A stretch of 17,555 nucleotides of DNA from Magnetococcales bacterium (lineage in GTDB: Bacteria; Pseudomonadota; Magnetococcia; Magnetococcales; JADGCH01): contig JADGCM010000020.1 in the NCBI GenBank assembly GCA_015228995.1, positions 1-17,555 on the forward strand, in the 5' to 3' direction. A program made the translations under genes and the position numbers. The notes under the pieces were generated by a model, which did no database searches, was not told where the DNA came from, and saw only the letters and a program-made list of their open reading frames with translations. This document shows positions 1 to 7,236 of the stretch, piece by piece. Every line of letters starts with the position of its first letter. Positions within the stretch are counted from its first letter, which is position 1.

Positions 1-20
1 GATAAGAGGATTGATTTTAC

Positions 21-49
21 AAGGCCGGTCGCGAGACCGGCCTTTTTTT
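21..49 (+). terminator. Rho-independent terminator of the gene left of the window
   Basis: A perfect 10-bp stem (aaggccggtc at 21-30 pairing with 35-44) closes on a GCGA loop, which fits the stable GNRA tetraloop class, and is followed by a run of T to position 49. The T tract lies 3' on the plus strand only, so it ends a plus-strand transcript that enters from the left. It also implies that the yqaA-secF-trmFO group starts its own transcript. Confidence 0.9.
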
Positions 50-81
50 ATGGGGCGATGGCTGTTATGATGATGAGACTT

Positions 82-139
82 CCCCTCACCCCTCCGGCCC
101 CCTCTCCCACAAGGGGAGAGGGGGAGTAGAGGAGGGGGT
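82..139. repeat. Palindromic intergenic repeat, copy 1
   Basis: Begins with the shared arm cccctcaccc and carries the inner hairpin: an 11-bp stem of 98-108 with 114-124 around the loop ACAAG. It then decays into a G-rich arm (gaggagggggta) instead of the full second half seen at 5502-5597 and 15863-15960. It lies between the upstream terminator and the first gene. No coding potential is apparent. Confidence 0.8.
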
Positions 140-189
140 AATCATGCGAAGGAGCGTCTTATGTCGTCAGGAATAGCTGAAAGGGGTAG

Positions 190-208
190 CCTGGGGCATC
201 GCCCCAGG
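190..208. other. Short perfect hairpin upstream of yqaA
   Basis: An 8-bp stem (cctggggc, 190-197, with gccccagg, 201-208) closes on a 3-nt loop. No T tract follows on either strand, so it is not a classical terminator. It would lie in the 5' leader of the yqaA-secF-trmFO transcript if the promoter is further left. Function unknown. Confidence 0.4.
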
Positions 209-242
209 GATAAAAAACTGGCCGAAACGGTGGACAACGTCA

Positions 243-821
243 ATGTGGCATAGGCTCTATCAATGGACCATGGCTTGGTCGGGATCGCCCCAAGCCCTGC
301 CAGCTCTGTTCTGGATCTCTTTCATCGAAGCGTCGGTGTTTCCAATCCCGCCCTATCTGTTGTTGATCCCTATGGTATTAGCAAATCCCCAACGGGGTTG
401 GCAGTTTGCGTTCTGGGGCAGCATCGGTTCGGTGTTGGGCGGGGTGGCGGGTTATGTCATCGGTTGGCAATTTTGGGACATCATCGGTCGGCCATTGATG
501 GAACAGAGCGGCCGTATGGAGATGTACGAATCATTGCGGCAGCAGTTCGACCGTTACGATGCCTGGATCATCCTGATGACGGCTTTGTCTCCGATCCCTT
601 ATAAGATATTCACCATCACCGCTGGGGTGATGCAGGCCAGTCTGCCGCTGTTTATCTTCGCTTCGTTGGTCGCCCGCAGCCTGCGTTTTTTTGGGATGGC
701 GATGTTGGTGATGTGGGGCGGCCGGCCAGCATTGGCCTGGCTGGAACGACACGGTCGATGGCTGGCATGGGTTGGCTTGCTGGTTCTGATAGCAATAATT
801 AGTTGGGTATTTTTGAAATGA
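243..821 (+). CDS. YqaA-family / DedA-like (VTT domain) inner-membrane protein
   Basis: The 192-residue protein is strongly hydrophobic, with about five membrane-associated segments (roughly 18-43, 55-76, 105-128, 132-155, 173-191). It shows the pattern of the short YqaA branch of the DedA/SNARE-associated (VTT) superfamily: an early Glu followed by FPIPPYLLLIP (33-43), a Gly-rich helix ending GYVIGW, the LSPIPYKIFTITAG re-entrant motif (115-128) and ARSLRF (144-149). DedA-superfamily proteins are linked to phospholipid or undecaprenyl-phosphate flipping and envelope homeostasis; the substrate of this one cannot be read from sequence. The ATG has only a weak Shine-Dalgarno sequence. Its stop lies next to the secF ribosome binding site, so the two are probably co-transcribed. 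Confidence 0.85.
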   Translation: MWHRLYQWTMAWSGSPQALPALFWISFIEASVFPIPPYLLLIPMVLANPQRGWQFAFWGSIGSVLGGVAGYVIGWQFWDIIGRPLMEQSGRMEMYESLRQQFDRYDAWIILMTALSPIPYKIFTITAGVMQASLPLFIFASLVARSLRFFGMAMLVMWGGRPALAWLERHGRWLAWVGLLVLIAIISWVFLK

Positions 822-831
822 GGTGTGCTCT

Positions 832-1755
832 GTGGAATCATCGGTTAAACGAACTCATATCGATTTTGTCGGCTTTCGCTATGTCGCTTTTGCTTTGTCC
901 ATTGCCACGTTGCTGATCAGCCTCGTTTCTTTTGTGTTGCAGGGATTTAACTTCGGGATTGATTTTGCCGGTGGTTTGGCCGTGCAATTGCGTTTTCAGC
1001 AGCCACCCGATCTGGTCCAGGTGCGTGGCCAGCTTGCCAATTTACACCTTGGCGACTTGGTGATTCAGGAGATGGGGGGGGGCAATGAAATCCTGATTCG
1101 GGTCAAACAAAAAGAGGAGGCAGCGGCTGGCCAATCTGTTGGTATGGTGCGACATATCGTTGAGGCGTTGAAGCCGGCGGCCAATGGCCAGGAAATCGAG
1201 GTACGCAGCAGCGAATACGTTGGTCCACAGGTGGGTCGGGAGCTGGTACAACAGGCTCTGCTGGCCATTTTGTATTCCTGGATCGGCATTCTGGCTTATG
1301 TCTCTTGGCGATTTGAGCTGCGGTTTGCCTTGGGGGCAGTGTTAGCATTGATCCATGACGTGCTGGTTGCCATTGGTATATTGACTCTGTTTCAGCGAGA
1401 GATCACCATGGTGGTGCTGGCCGCTTTGCTGACTATTATTGGTTATTCCATCAATGACACCATCGTTGTTTTCGACCGCATTCGTGAGGAGCAGAAGCGG
1501 CTTAAACAACAACCCATGGCGGTGATCATTAACGAGGCGATCAACGCCACCTTATCGCGAACCATGATTACCGTGCTGACGGTAGTGATTGCTCTGGTGG
1601 CGTTGCTGCTGTTTGGTGGCAGTGTGTTGTTTGATTTTTCCATGACTTTGTTAGTGGGTATTATTTCGGGGACTTTTTCCTCTGTCTATGTGGCGGCGCC
1701 GTTGGTATTGGTGATGGAGAGAAAGAATCCCACCGCAGCAAGTGTTGACCCCTAG
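832..1755 (+). CDS. secF: SecF, protein-export membrane subunit of the Sec accessory complex
   Basis: SecF, normally with SecD and YajC, uses the proton gradient to pull translocating proteins out of the SecYEG channel on the periplasmic side. Family motifs are clear: one N-terminal membrane helix, then GIDFAGG, a periplasmic P1 region, YVGPQVGREL, and a block of five C-terminal helices with ALIHDVLVAIG, TIIGYSINDTIVVFDRIREE and NATLSRTMITVLT. With a GTG start at 832 the protein has 307 residues, normal for SecF. This start is preferred because gaggtg (820-825) sits 6 nt ahead of it. An in-frame GTG at 823 would overlap that site and lacks one of its own. No secD lies directly upstream. The stop TAG shares its last base with the trmFO start. 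Confidence 0.93.
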   Translation: MESSVKRTHIDFVGFRYVAFALSIATLLISLVSFVLQGFNFGIDFAGGLAVQLRFQQPPDLVQVRGQLANLHLGDLVIQEMGGGNEILIRVKQKEEAAAGQSVGMVRHIVEALKPAANGQEIEVRSSEYVGPQVGRELVQQALLAILYSWIGILAYVSWRFELRFALGAVLALIHDVLVAIGILTLFQREITMVVLAALLTIIGYSINDTIVVFDRIREEQKRLKQQPMAVIINEAINATLSRTMITVLTVVIALVALLLFGGSVLFDFSMTLLVGIISGTFSSVYVAAPLVLVMERKNPTAASVDP

Positions 1756-3098
1756 TGGTCACCGTTATTGGTGCTGGCTTGGCTGGCTGCGAGGCGGCTT
1801 GGCAACTGGCACAGCGGCACATTCCGGTGCATCTGTACGAGATGCGTCCCGGGCGGATGACCCCGGCTCATACCAGTGATCGTTGTGGGGAGTTGGTCTG
1901 TTCCAACTCGCTCCGTTCAGACGATGCCGAACGCAATGCCGTGGGGCTGTTGCATGAGGAGATGCGCCGTCTCGATAGCCTAATTATGGCCGCCGCCGAT
2001 CGCCATCGTTTGCCAGCCGGTACCGCATTGGCGGTGGACCGAGAGGGCTTTGCCAACTGGTTGACCGACTGTATGCGGCAACACCCCTACATTACCCTCA
2101 TCCGTGACGAAGTGACGGCTCTGCCAGAGCAGGGGTGGGTGATCGTGGCCTCTGGTCCCCTAACTTCATCGGTGTTGGCGGAGCAGCTGCAACGGCGGTT
2201 GGGTAGCGAGCAGTTGGCTTTTTTTGATGCCATTGCTCCCATCGTAGCGCTCGAATCGATCAATTTTGACATCGCTTGGCGTCAGTCCCGTTATGGTCAT
2301 GGCAATGGCGATGACTATATTAACTGTCCCTTGGATCAACAGCAATACGAGCAATTTATCGATGCCCTGCTCAGTGCCGACAAGGTGACCTTTAAGCCGT
2401 TTGAACAGGCCCCCTATTTTGAGGGCTGTTTGCCCATTGAGGTGATGGCGGAGCGAGGGCGGCAGACCCCCCGTTTTGGCCCCATGAAACCGGTCGGTTT
2501 GAATAATCCCCACCAGGGCGGCCAGCCGGCTTACGCGGTGGTGCAACTGCGCCAGGACAATCAATTGGGCACATTGTGGAATATGGTTGGTTTTCAAACC
2601 AAACTTACTTGGTCGGAACAGCAGCGTCTGTTTCGTACCATTCCCGGGTTAGAGCAGGCTGAATTTTACCGTTTGGGAGCCATGCACCGCAATACCTTTA
2701 TCAACAGTCCGCAGTTATTGACCTCGACATTGCAGCTTAAAAGTGATCCGCGCCTGCTGTTTGCTGGTCAAATGATTGGCGTCGAGGGTTACGTCGAGTC
2801 AGCTGCTATGGGACTGCTGGCGGGGCTGTTTTTGGCCCAGCTCTATAATGGTCATGAACCGCTCCCTCCTCCTATCACTACCGCGCACGGTGCTCTGTTG
2901 GCCCATGTAACGGCCGGGGCAACACGAGACGGCTTCCAGCCGATGAATGTCAATTTTGGTCTGTTCCCCCCCCTTGATCCCCCAGTAGGCAAACGCTGGC
3001 GGCAACAGGCCATGAGCCGTCGTGCGTTAGAGGCATTACAGCAGTGGATTTTCCATGCCCCTCACCCCCCAACCCCCTCTCCCGAGGGTGAGGGGTAA
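1755..3098 (+). CDS. trmFO: TrmFO, methylenetetrahydrofolate-tRNA (uracil-5-)-methyltransferase
   Basis: TrmFO makes ribothymidine at position 54 of the tRNA T-loop, using 5,10-methylene-tetrahydrofolate as carbon donor and FADH2 as reductant. The 447-residue protein opens straight into the FAD-binding GAGLAGCEAAWQLA, then CGELVCSNSLRSD with catalytic-type Cys49, and FEGCLPIEVMAERG with the second key Cys225. The C-terminal FAD-contacting GQMIGVEGYVESAAMG and NVNFGLFPPL are present. The start is GTG overlapping the secF stop (TAGTG), with no good Shine-Dalgarno, suggesting translational coupling. The last 13 residues (435-447, rich in Pro/Ser/Gly/Glu) and the stop codon come from the palindromic repeat at 3058-3095, so the native C-terminus has probably been replaced. 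The end overlaps waaA on the other strand by 37 bp. Confidence 0.96.
   Translation: MVTVIGAGLAGCEAAWQLAQRHIPVHLYEMRPGRMTPAHTSDRCGELVCSNSLRSDDAERNAVGLLHEEMRRLDSLIMAAADRHRLPAGTALAVDREGFANWLTDCMRQHPYITLIRDEVTALPEQGWVIVASGPLTSSVLAEQLQRRLGSEQLAFFDAIAPIVALESINFDIAWRQSRYGHGNGDDYINCPLDQQQYEQFIDALLSADKVTFKPFEQAPYFEGCLPIEVMAERGRQTPRFGPMKPVGLNNPHQGGQPAYAVVQLRQDNQLGTLWNMVGFQTKLTWSEQQRLFRTIPGLEQAEFYRLGAMHRNTFINSPQLLTSTLQLKSDPRLLFAGQMIGVEGYVESAAMGLLAGLFLAQLYNGHEPLPPPITTAHGALLAHVTAGATRDGFQPMNVNFGLFPPLDPPVGKRWRQQAMSRRALEALQQWIFHAPHPPTPSPEGEG
3058..3095. repeat. Palindromic repeat, copy 2, inside two converging genes
   Basis: Outer arms cccctcaccc (3058-3067) and gggtgagggg (3086-3095) are perfect inverted repeats. 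The middle (ccaaccccctctcccga) is shorter than in the other copies because the long inner hairpin is reduced. On the plus strand it codes the end of TrmFO, and on the minus strand the last 10 residues and stop of WaaA. As a stable hairpin at a convergent junction it might also affect transcript ends, but no T tract is present. Confidence 0.8.
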
Positions 3099-4381
3099 AG
3101 ATCAGGTATCACCTCTCGCATCGCCGCTAAGGTGCGCTCTAATGCTCCTAAATTATGCTCGACCAGCTGACGCGCCCGTTGTCCGATTTGTTGTCGTTGC
3201 ACAGGGTCAGCTAAGAGTGTGTGTAGCTGATGATAAAGGGCGTTGCCGTCATCGACCTGAAAGGCTGCTTGGGCCGTTAGAAGTTGTGTGGTGATCTCTT
3301 GAAAGTTGTGGGTGTGGGGGCCAAATAACGGCACCAATCCCCAAGCGGCCGGTTCGAGCGGATTTTGGCCGCCGTGTGGCACGAGGCTACCGCCAACAAA
3401 CACCACGTCGGCGATGCCGTACAGACGCTGTAACCAACCAATTTCATCAACCAACACGATGGGGGCTTGCCAGTGGCCGTGACTATTGGAAAAAAGTTGG
3501 CAGACAGCGCCCTGTTGTTGGAGCCACTGCTGCAGGGCAGGGACCCGTTCCGGATGGCGTGGCACTAAAATCAGGCGCAAGGTCGGGAACACTCGGCATA
3601 ATTGTCGATAGCAGCTCAATAGCAGCTCCTCCTCGCCGGGGTGGGTGCTGGCAGCGACCCAGACCAAATCGCCCGTTGCGGCTGGTAAACGGTGCCACAG
3701 TGCCTGCATGGTTTGCTGATCCGGCAACCGTAGCGCCTGCTCAAATTTGAGGTTACCGGTGACGGTGATGTTGGCGCGTGGGGGTGCCAGTTGACGCAGA
3801 CGCTCGGCATTGGCGGTGGACTGCATGGCAAGCAGTGCCACCGGGGCCAACAGGGTGCGCATTGCCAGCCGCAGGCGGTGATAGTCACGGAACGAGCGCT
3901 GTGAAATACGGCCATTGACCACCACCACCGGGGTCCCTTGTTGGGCCACGGCTTGGATAAGATTGGGCCATAACTCGGTTTCGAGCAGGATCAAACAACG
4001 AGGACGTACCAGAGTTACCACCCGATTTATTGTCCAGGGCAGATCAAACGGTAAAAAAATGTGGCAAGCGTACGGGATTTGCGTCTCTACCACCTGCTGA
4101 CCGGTGCGGGTGACGGTCGAAACCACCATTTGCCAGTGCGGCCGCGTTTGGTGTAGGGCTTCAATGAGTGGTCGGGCCGCCATAACCTCTCCAACCGATA
4201 CCGCGTGAATCCAACAGCACGACTTGTTCTCAATCTGCTGTTGGACGGAGCGGGGCAGGTGACCCAGCCGTTGGCGCAGGGTGCCGCGATATTTAGTGGT
4301 GTTGAAATAACGATAGCACCACAATGGCAACGTTGCTGCTATGACCAGCAACAACAGCAGCGTATAGAGCAGACGGGTCAC
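3062..4381 (-). CDS. waaA: WaaA (KdtA), 3-deoxy-D-manno-octulosonic acid (Kdo) transferase
   Basis: This membrane-anchored GT30-type glycosyltransferase moves Kdo from CMP-Kdo to lipid IVA, the step that joins the LPS core to lipid A. Visible marks are an N-terminal membrane anchor, HAVSVGE with the family's essential Glu (about residue 65), LLETELWPN, GRISQRSFRDY, GNLKFE, AASTHPGEEE, VPRHPERV and the CMP-Kdo-site segment GGSLVPHGGQNPLEPA. I prefer the GTG at 4381, which overlaps the rmlB stop as GTGA. From there the N-terminus (MTRLLYTLLLLL) lines up with E. coli WaaA, which begins MLELLYTALLYL. A TTG at 4396 would add five residues. Length is 439 residues against about 425 in E. coli. The final 10 residues (PSPSGEGVGG) are encoded by the repeat at 3058-3095. 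Confidence 0.95.
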   Translation of the reverse strand: MTRLLYTLLLLLVIAATLPLWCYRYFNTTKYRGTLRQRLGHLPRSVQQQIENKSCCWIHAVSVGEVMAARPLIEALHQTRPHWQMVVSTVTRTGQQVVETQIPYACHIFLPFDLPWTINRVVTLVRPRCLILLETELWPNLIQAVAQQGTPVVVVNGRISQRSFRDYHRLRLAMRTLLAPVALLAMQSTANAERLRQLAPPRANITVTGNLKFEQALRLPDQQTMQALWHRLPAATGDLVWVAASTHPGEEELLLSCYRQLCRVFPTLRLILVPRHPERVPALQQWLQQQGAVCQLFSNSHGHWQAPIVLVDEIGWLQRLYGIADVVFVGGSLVPHGGQNPLEPAAWGLVPLFGPHTHNFQEITTQLLTAQAAFQVDDGNALYHQLHTLLADPVQRQQIGQRARQLVEHNLGALERTLAAMREVIPDLYPSPSGEGVGG

Positions 4382-5409
4382 AATTGCATGTACCAACGTA
4401 TGGTCTGTTCGAGTCCGTCATCGAATGCTACTTGTGGAGCCCAACCCAATTGCTGTTCGAGTTTGCTGCTATCGAGAGAGTAACGCCAGTCGTGGCCTGG
4501 TCGGTCCGTCACAAAATGAATGAGCCGTTCATGTGGTGCCCCGCTCGGGTGTAAGCGATCGAGGATGACACAGATGCGGTGAATTAGGTCAATATTGGCC
4601 CATTCATTGCTCGCCCCAATGTTGTAGCTGGTGCCGACAGCTGCTCGGCGTACTACGGTGTCTATGCCGCTGCAATGATCGCTGACGTAGAGCCAATCAC
4701 GGACGTTGCGGCCATTGCCGTACACTGGAATCGGTTCACTGGCCAAGCAGGTGCGGATAACGGTGGGGATCAATTTTTCGCCATGCTGCCGCGGGCCGTA
4801 GTTGTTGGAACAGTTGGTTTGGGTGGCGGGTAGGCCGTAGGTGTGGTGGTAAGCGCGCACCAAATGGTCCGATCCAGCCTTGGCCGCCGAGTAAGGGGAA
4901 TTAGGACGGTAGAGCGTTTCTTCGTGGCAAGGGGGGTCGTTTGCTGTTAGGGAGCCATACACCTCGTCTGTCGAGACGTGGTGGAATCGGCACTGGTCCG
5001 GCTGCCATTGGCGTTGTTGCAACCAAAACAGACGGCAGCATTCGAGTAGGGTCCAAGTGCCGACCAAGTTGGTTTGGACGAAGGCCGCAGGGCCGGTGAT
5101 TGAGCGGTCGACGTGGGTCTCGGCGGCAAAATGGACCACAGTATCAATGTCGTGATCCAGCAACAGTCGCTCGATCAGGGCGCGGTCGCAGATGTCTCCC
5201 TGGACAAAGTGGTGTCGCTGTGGATCGACTAGGCCGTCCAGATGAGTGAGCGATCCGGCATAGGTCAGTAGATCAAGGTTGACAATACGGACCTCCGGGT
5301 CAGAACGAAGCAGATAGTGGATAAAATTGGCACCGATAAATCCGGCACCACCGGTCACAAGCACCCTGTTGGGTGAGTAAGATGGTTTCATTTTGAAGTC
5401 AAATCCCAT
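4378..5409 (-). CDS. rfbB: RmlB/RfbB, dTDP-glucose 4,6-dehydratase
   Basis: An extended short-chain dehydrogenase that turns dTDP-glucose into dTDP-4-keto-6-deoxyglucose, the entry to dTDP-rhamnose and other deoxysugars of LPS, capsule or glycans. The NAD-binding TGGAGFIGANF (19-29), HFAAETHVDRSI, catalytic STDEVYG (Thr147-Asp148-Glu149), YSAAK (Tyr173, Lys177), NCSNNYGPRQ and GNGRNVRDWLYVSDHC are all present, and 343 residues is normal. The ATG at 5409 is used; Met7 (5391) is a possible later start, and neither has a strong Shine-Dalgarno. The expected partners rmlA, rmlC and rmlD are absent from this stretch. It is coupled to waaA by a 4-bp overlap, so both probably share a promoter in the gap before mshL. 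Confidence 0.96.
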   Translation of the reverse strand: MGFDFKMKPSYSPNRVLVTGGAGFIGANFIHYLLRSDPEVRIVNLDLLTYAGSLTHLDGLVDPQRHHFVQGDICDRALIERLLLDHDIDTVVHFAAETHVDRSITGPAAFVQTNLVGTWTLLECCRLFWLQQRQWQPDQCRFHHVSTDEVYGSLTANDPPCHEETLYRPNSPYSAAKAGSDHLVRAYHHTYGLPATQTNCSNNYGPRQHGEKLIPTVIRTCLASEPIPVYGNGRNVRDWLYVSDHCSGIDTVVRRAAVGTSYNIGASNEWANIDLIHRICVILDRLHPSGAPHERLIHFVTDRPGHDWRYSLDSSKLEQQLGWAPQVAFDDGLEQTIRWYMQL

Positions 5410-5501
5410 TTTTGGTCGTGGCGTATCGGCAAAAAGATGCTAACATATCTTATTTAAGCACGTTTTTAACCTTTATGGCAATTGATGAAGTTGGCTTTTC
5501 A

Positions 5502-5597
5502 CCCCTCACCCCCGACCCCCTCTCCCACAAGGGGAGAGGGGGAGCATGAAGCAACCTCTTTACCCTCTCCCCTTGTGGGAGAGGGTAGGGTGAGGAG
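5502..5597. repeat. Palindromic repeat, copy 3, full two-headed form
   Basis: A complete composite: outer arm cccctcaccc (5502-5511), inner hairpin ccctctccc/gggagaggg, a linker (gcatgaagcaacctcttta), a second inner hairpin in inverse order, and outer arm gggtgagg (5588-5595). The whole 96-bp unit can fold into one long cruciform. It fills much of the divergent gap between rfbB and mshL. Read in frame it gives a Pro/Ser/Gly/Glu-rich peptide that falsely extends mshL upstream. Confidence 0.85.
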
Positions 5598-5609
5598 TGA
5601 AACACATTG

Positions 5610-5618
5610 TGCGATAAT
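5610..5618 (+). promoter_or_regulatory. Possible extended -10 promoter for the msh operon
   Basis: TGCGATAAT matches an extended -10 (TGn plus a hexamer one mismatch from TATAAT). No good -35 exists; its position would fall in the last arm of repeat copy 3. Transcription from here would start close to the mshL GTG (5635), leaving a very short leader. This is suggestive only. Confidence 0.3.
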
Positions 5619-5634
5619 ATCGGGGTTTTGTGCC

Positions 5635-7236
5635 GTGAAAAATAATTCAATTCGGTATGGTATTGGAGCGGTTTTTGCGCTGATGGCGGGGTGCCAAAGT
5701 ATCCCAGCACCTTACAGCGGCGATGAAACAGAGGTGGAGCGCGATGCAAAACACTTGATGGTGCAGACACCGCCGCGACATTCTACCCCGGTGTTACTAG
5801 AAGCGAATCGTGACATTGAGGTGCATCGGGACACCATCATTCCAGATTTAGAGGCACGCCGGGCGCCGCGTCCAGAAGCGGTGCCGGTTGTACCCGAGTA
5901 TAACCCACTGGACGACGTCATTGTCTCTTTGGAGATGGACCGCGAAGACGTGCGGCAAATTCTCCAGGCGCTAGCCAAAATGACCAATATGAACCTGATG
6001 ATCCATCCCAAAGTGGTAGAAAAACCACCGCTCATCAGTGTCAGCTTCCGCAATATGTCGGCCGCTACCGTCTTCCGTTCTATTTTGCAGCTGGCGGATT
6101 TACATGGCCAAATTGAAGAGAATATGTTGCGGGTCGATCCTTTTGAGGAGATTACCCTTCCCCTTGACTTCCTTGAGGTCGAACGCGGTAGCGACTTCTC
6201 CATGGGTGGGGATGTCCTGGGTAAGGCGATGGATAGCGGCAGTGGTGGTAGCAGCGGTGGCAGCAGTGGTGGTGGTGGCGACCTAAAGGGTAGCGTGTCG
6301 CTTCAGGGTAAGACTAATACCGGTGGCAATCCCTATACCCAGATCGAGAAAATCATTGAAGGGGTCATAAAAGGCGCCGCAGCGGATGGTAGCGAGGGTT
6401 CGCAATACAGCGTCAATCGCATGGCGGGCACGCTTTATGTTAAGGCCAAGCCGTCTGTTATCAAGACGGTGCGTAAATTGGTGCAGCAGCAGAAAGAGGC
6501 CCTGAGTCGCCAGGTGCTGATTGAAGCGCGCATCATCGAGATAAAACTGAGGGATGAGTACCAAACCGGCATTGATTGGAATTTATTGCGTGGTGGCTTT
6601 GCTAACACGGGTTTGACTGCGGCACTGACACCAGCCGCAAATAAGCAGTCATTGGTCATCAACCTGACTGGTAAGAGGCAGGGTACCAACGCCACCCTAA
6701 ACTTGTTCAAAGAGTTTGGGGCCATTTCAGTATTGTCCAATCCGTCGGTGCGTACCCGCAATGGTCAGCCGGCTATTATCAGTGTCGGCACCTCCATGCG
6801 TTATGTAAGCGGCCAAACGGCTACTGTTTCCGGCGCTAACGCTAATAACCCTGGGAGCACCCAATTCACGTATCAAACCGCACAGGCTTTTGATGGCTTG
6901 ATCATCAGTGTTATTCCTTTCGTTGACTCCAAGGGAGATATCACCCTCTCTATCCAGCCGGTCAAAAGTGAGGTCGACCGGGCCAGCATGGCGATTGATC
7001 CGAACGTTAATCTGGCTATGCCCATCATTGAGCTGGAAGAGTTGAGTACTGTCTTGCACGTACGCGACAACGACGTGATTTTTATGGGTGGATTGATCAA
7101 CAAAAGGAAAAATGCCAAAAACACCGGGGTACCGTTGCTGTCGGAAATTCCGTTGCTGGGAAGGCTATTTACCAGGAATATTGATGAGGGCGATACCCGC
7201 GAGTTGGTGCTCATGCTGCGGGTGAACGTGCTATGA
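5635..7236 (+). CDS. mshL: MshL, MSHA-type pilus secretin (lipoprotein)
   Basis: Outer-membrane secretin expected to form the multimeric ring through which an MSHA-type pilus or pseudopilus leaves the cell. With the GTG at 5635 the 533-residue product begins with a lipoprotein signal ending LMAGC (Cys20). The open frame runs up to 5482, but those extra 51 codons are repeat sequence, so that start is rejected; gggg (5622-5625) lies 9 nt ahead of the chosen one. An N-terminal domain at about 95-165 resembles the STN/secretin N0 type. A Gly/Ser linker (about 201-215) precedes an N1-like region (250-290). The secretin core (295-533) shows VLIEARIIEI, VLSNPSVRTRNGQPA, VIPFVDSKGDITLSIQP, a long beta-lip region, FMGGLI and VPLLSEIPLLGRLF. 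Its stop overlaps the next start as ATGA. Confidence 0.92.
   Translation: MKNNSIRYGIGAVFALMAGCQSIPAPYSGDETEVERDAKHLMVQTPPRHSTPVLLEANRDIEVHRDTIIPDLEARRAPRPEAVPVVPEYNPLDDVIVSLEMDREDVRQILQALAKMTNMNLMIHPKVVEKPPLISVSFRNMSAATVFRSILQLADLHGQIEENMLRVDPFEEITLPLDFLEVERGSDFSMGGDVLGKAMDSGSGGSSGGSSGGGGDLKGSVSLQGKTNTGGNPYTQIEKIIEGVIKGAAADGSEGSQYSVNRMAGTLYVKAKPSVIKTVRKLVQQQKEALSRQVLIEARIIEIKLRDEYQTGIDWNLLRGGFANTGLTAALTPAANKQSLVINLTGKRQGTNATLNLFKEFGAISVLSNPSVRTRNGQPAIISVGTSMRYVSGQTATVSGANANNPGSTQFTYQTAQAFDGLIISVIPFVDSKGDITLSIQPVKSEVDRASMAIDPNVNLAMPIIELEELSTVLHVRDNDVIFMGGLINKRKNAKNTGVPLLSEIPLLGRLFTRNIDEGDTRELVLMLRVNVL

Noticed and set aside
3062..3095. Repeat at the trmFO/waaA junction as a bidirectional terminator
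   Set aside because: The hairpin is GC-rich but has no T run on either side. It may slow polymerase, but a terminator call is not supported.
5423..5430. GCCGATAC on the minus strand as a sigma-28 promoter of rfbB
   Set aside because: No TAAA-type -35 at the required distance, and rfbB/waaA are not expected flagellar-class genes.
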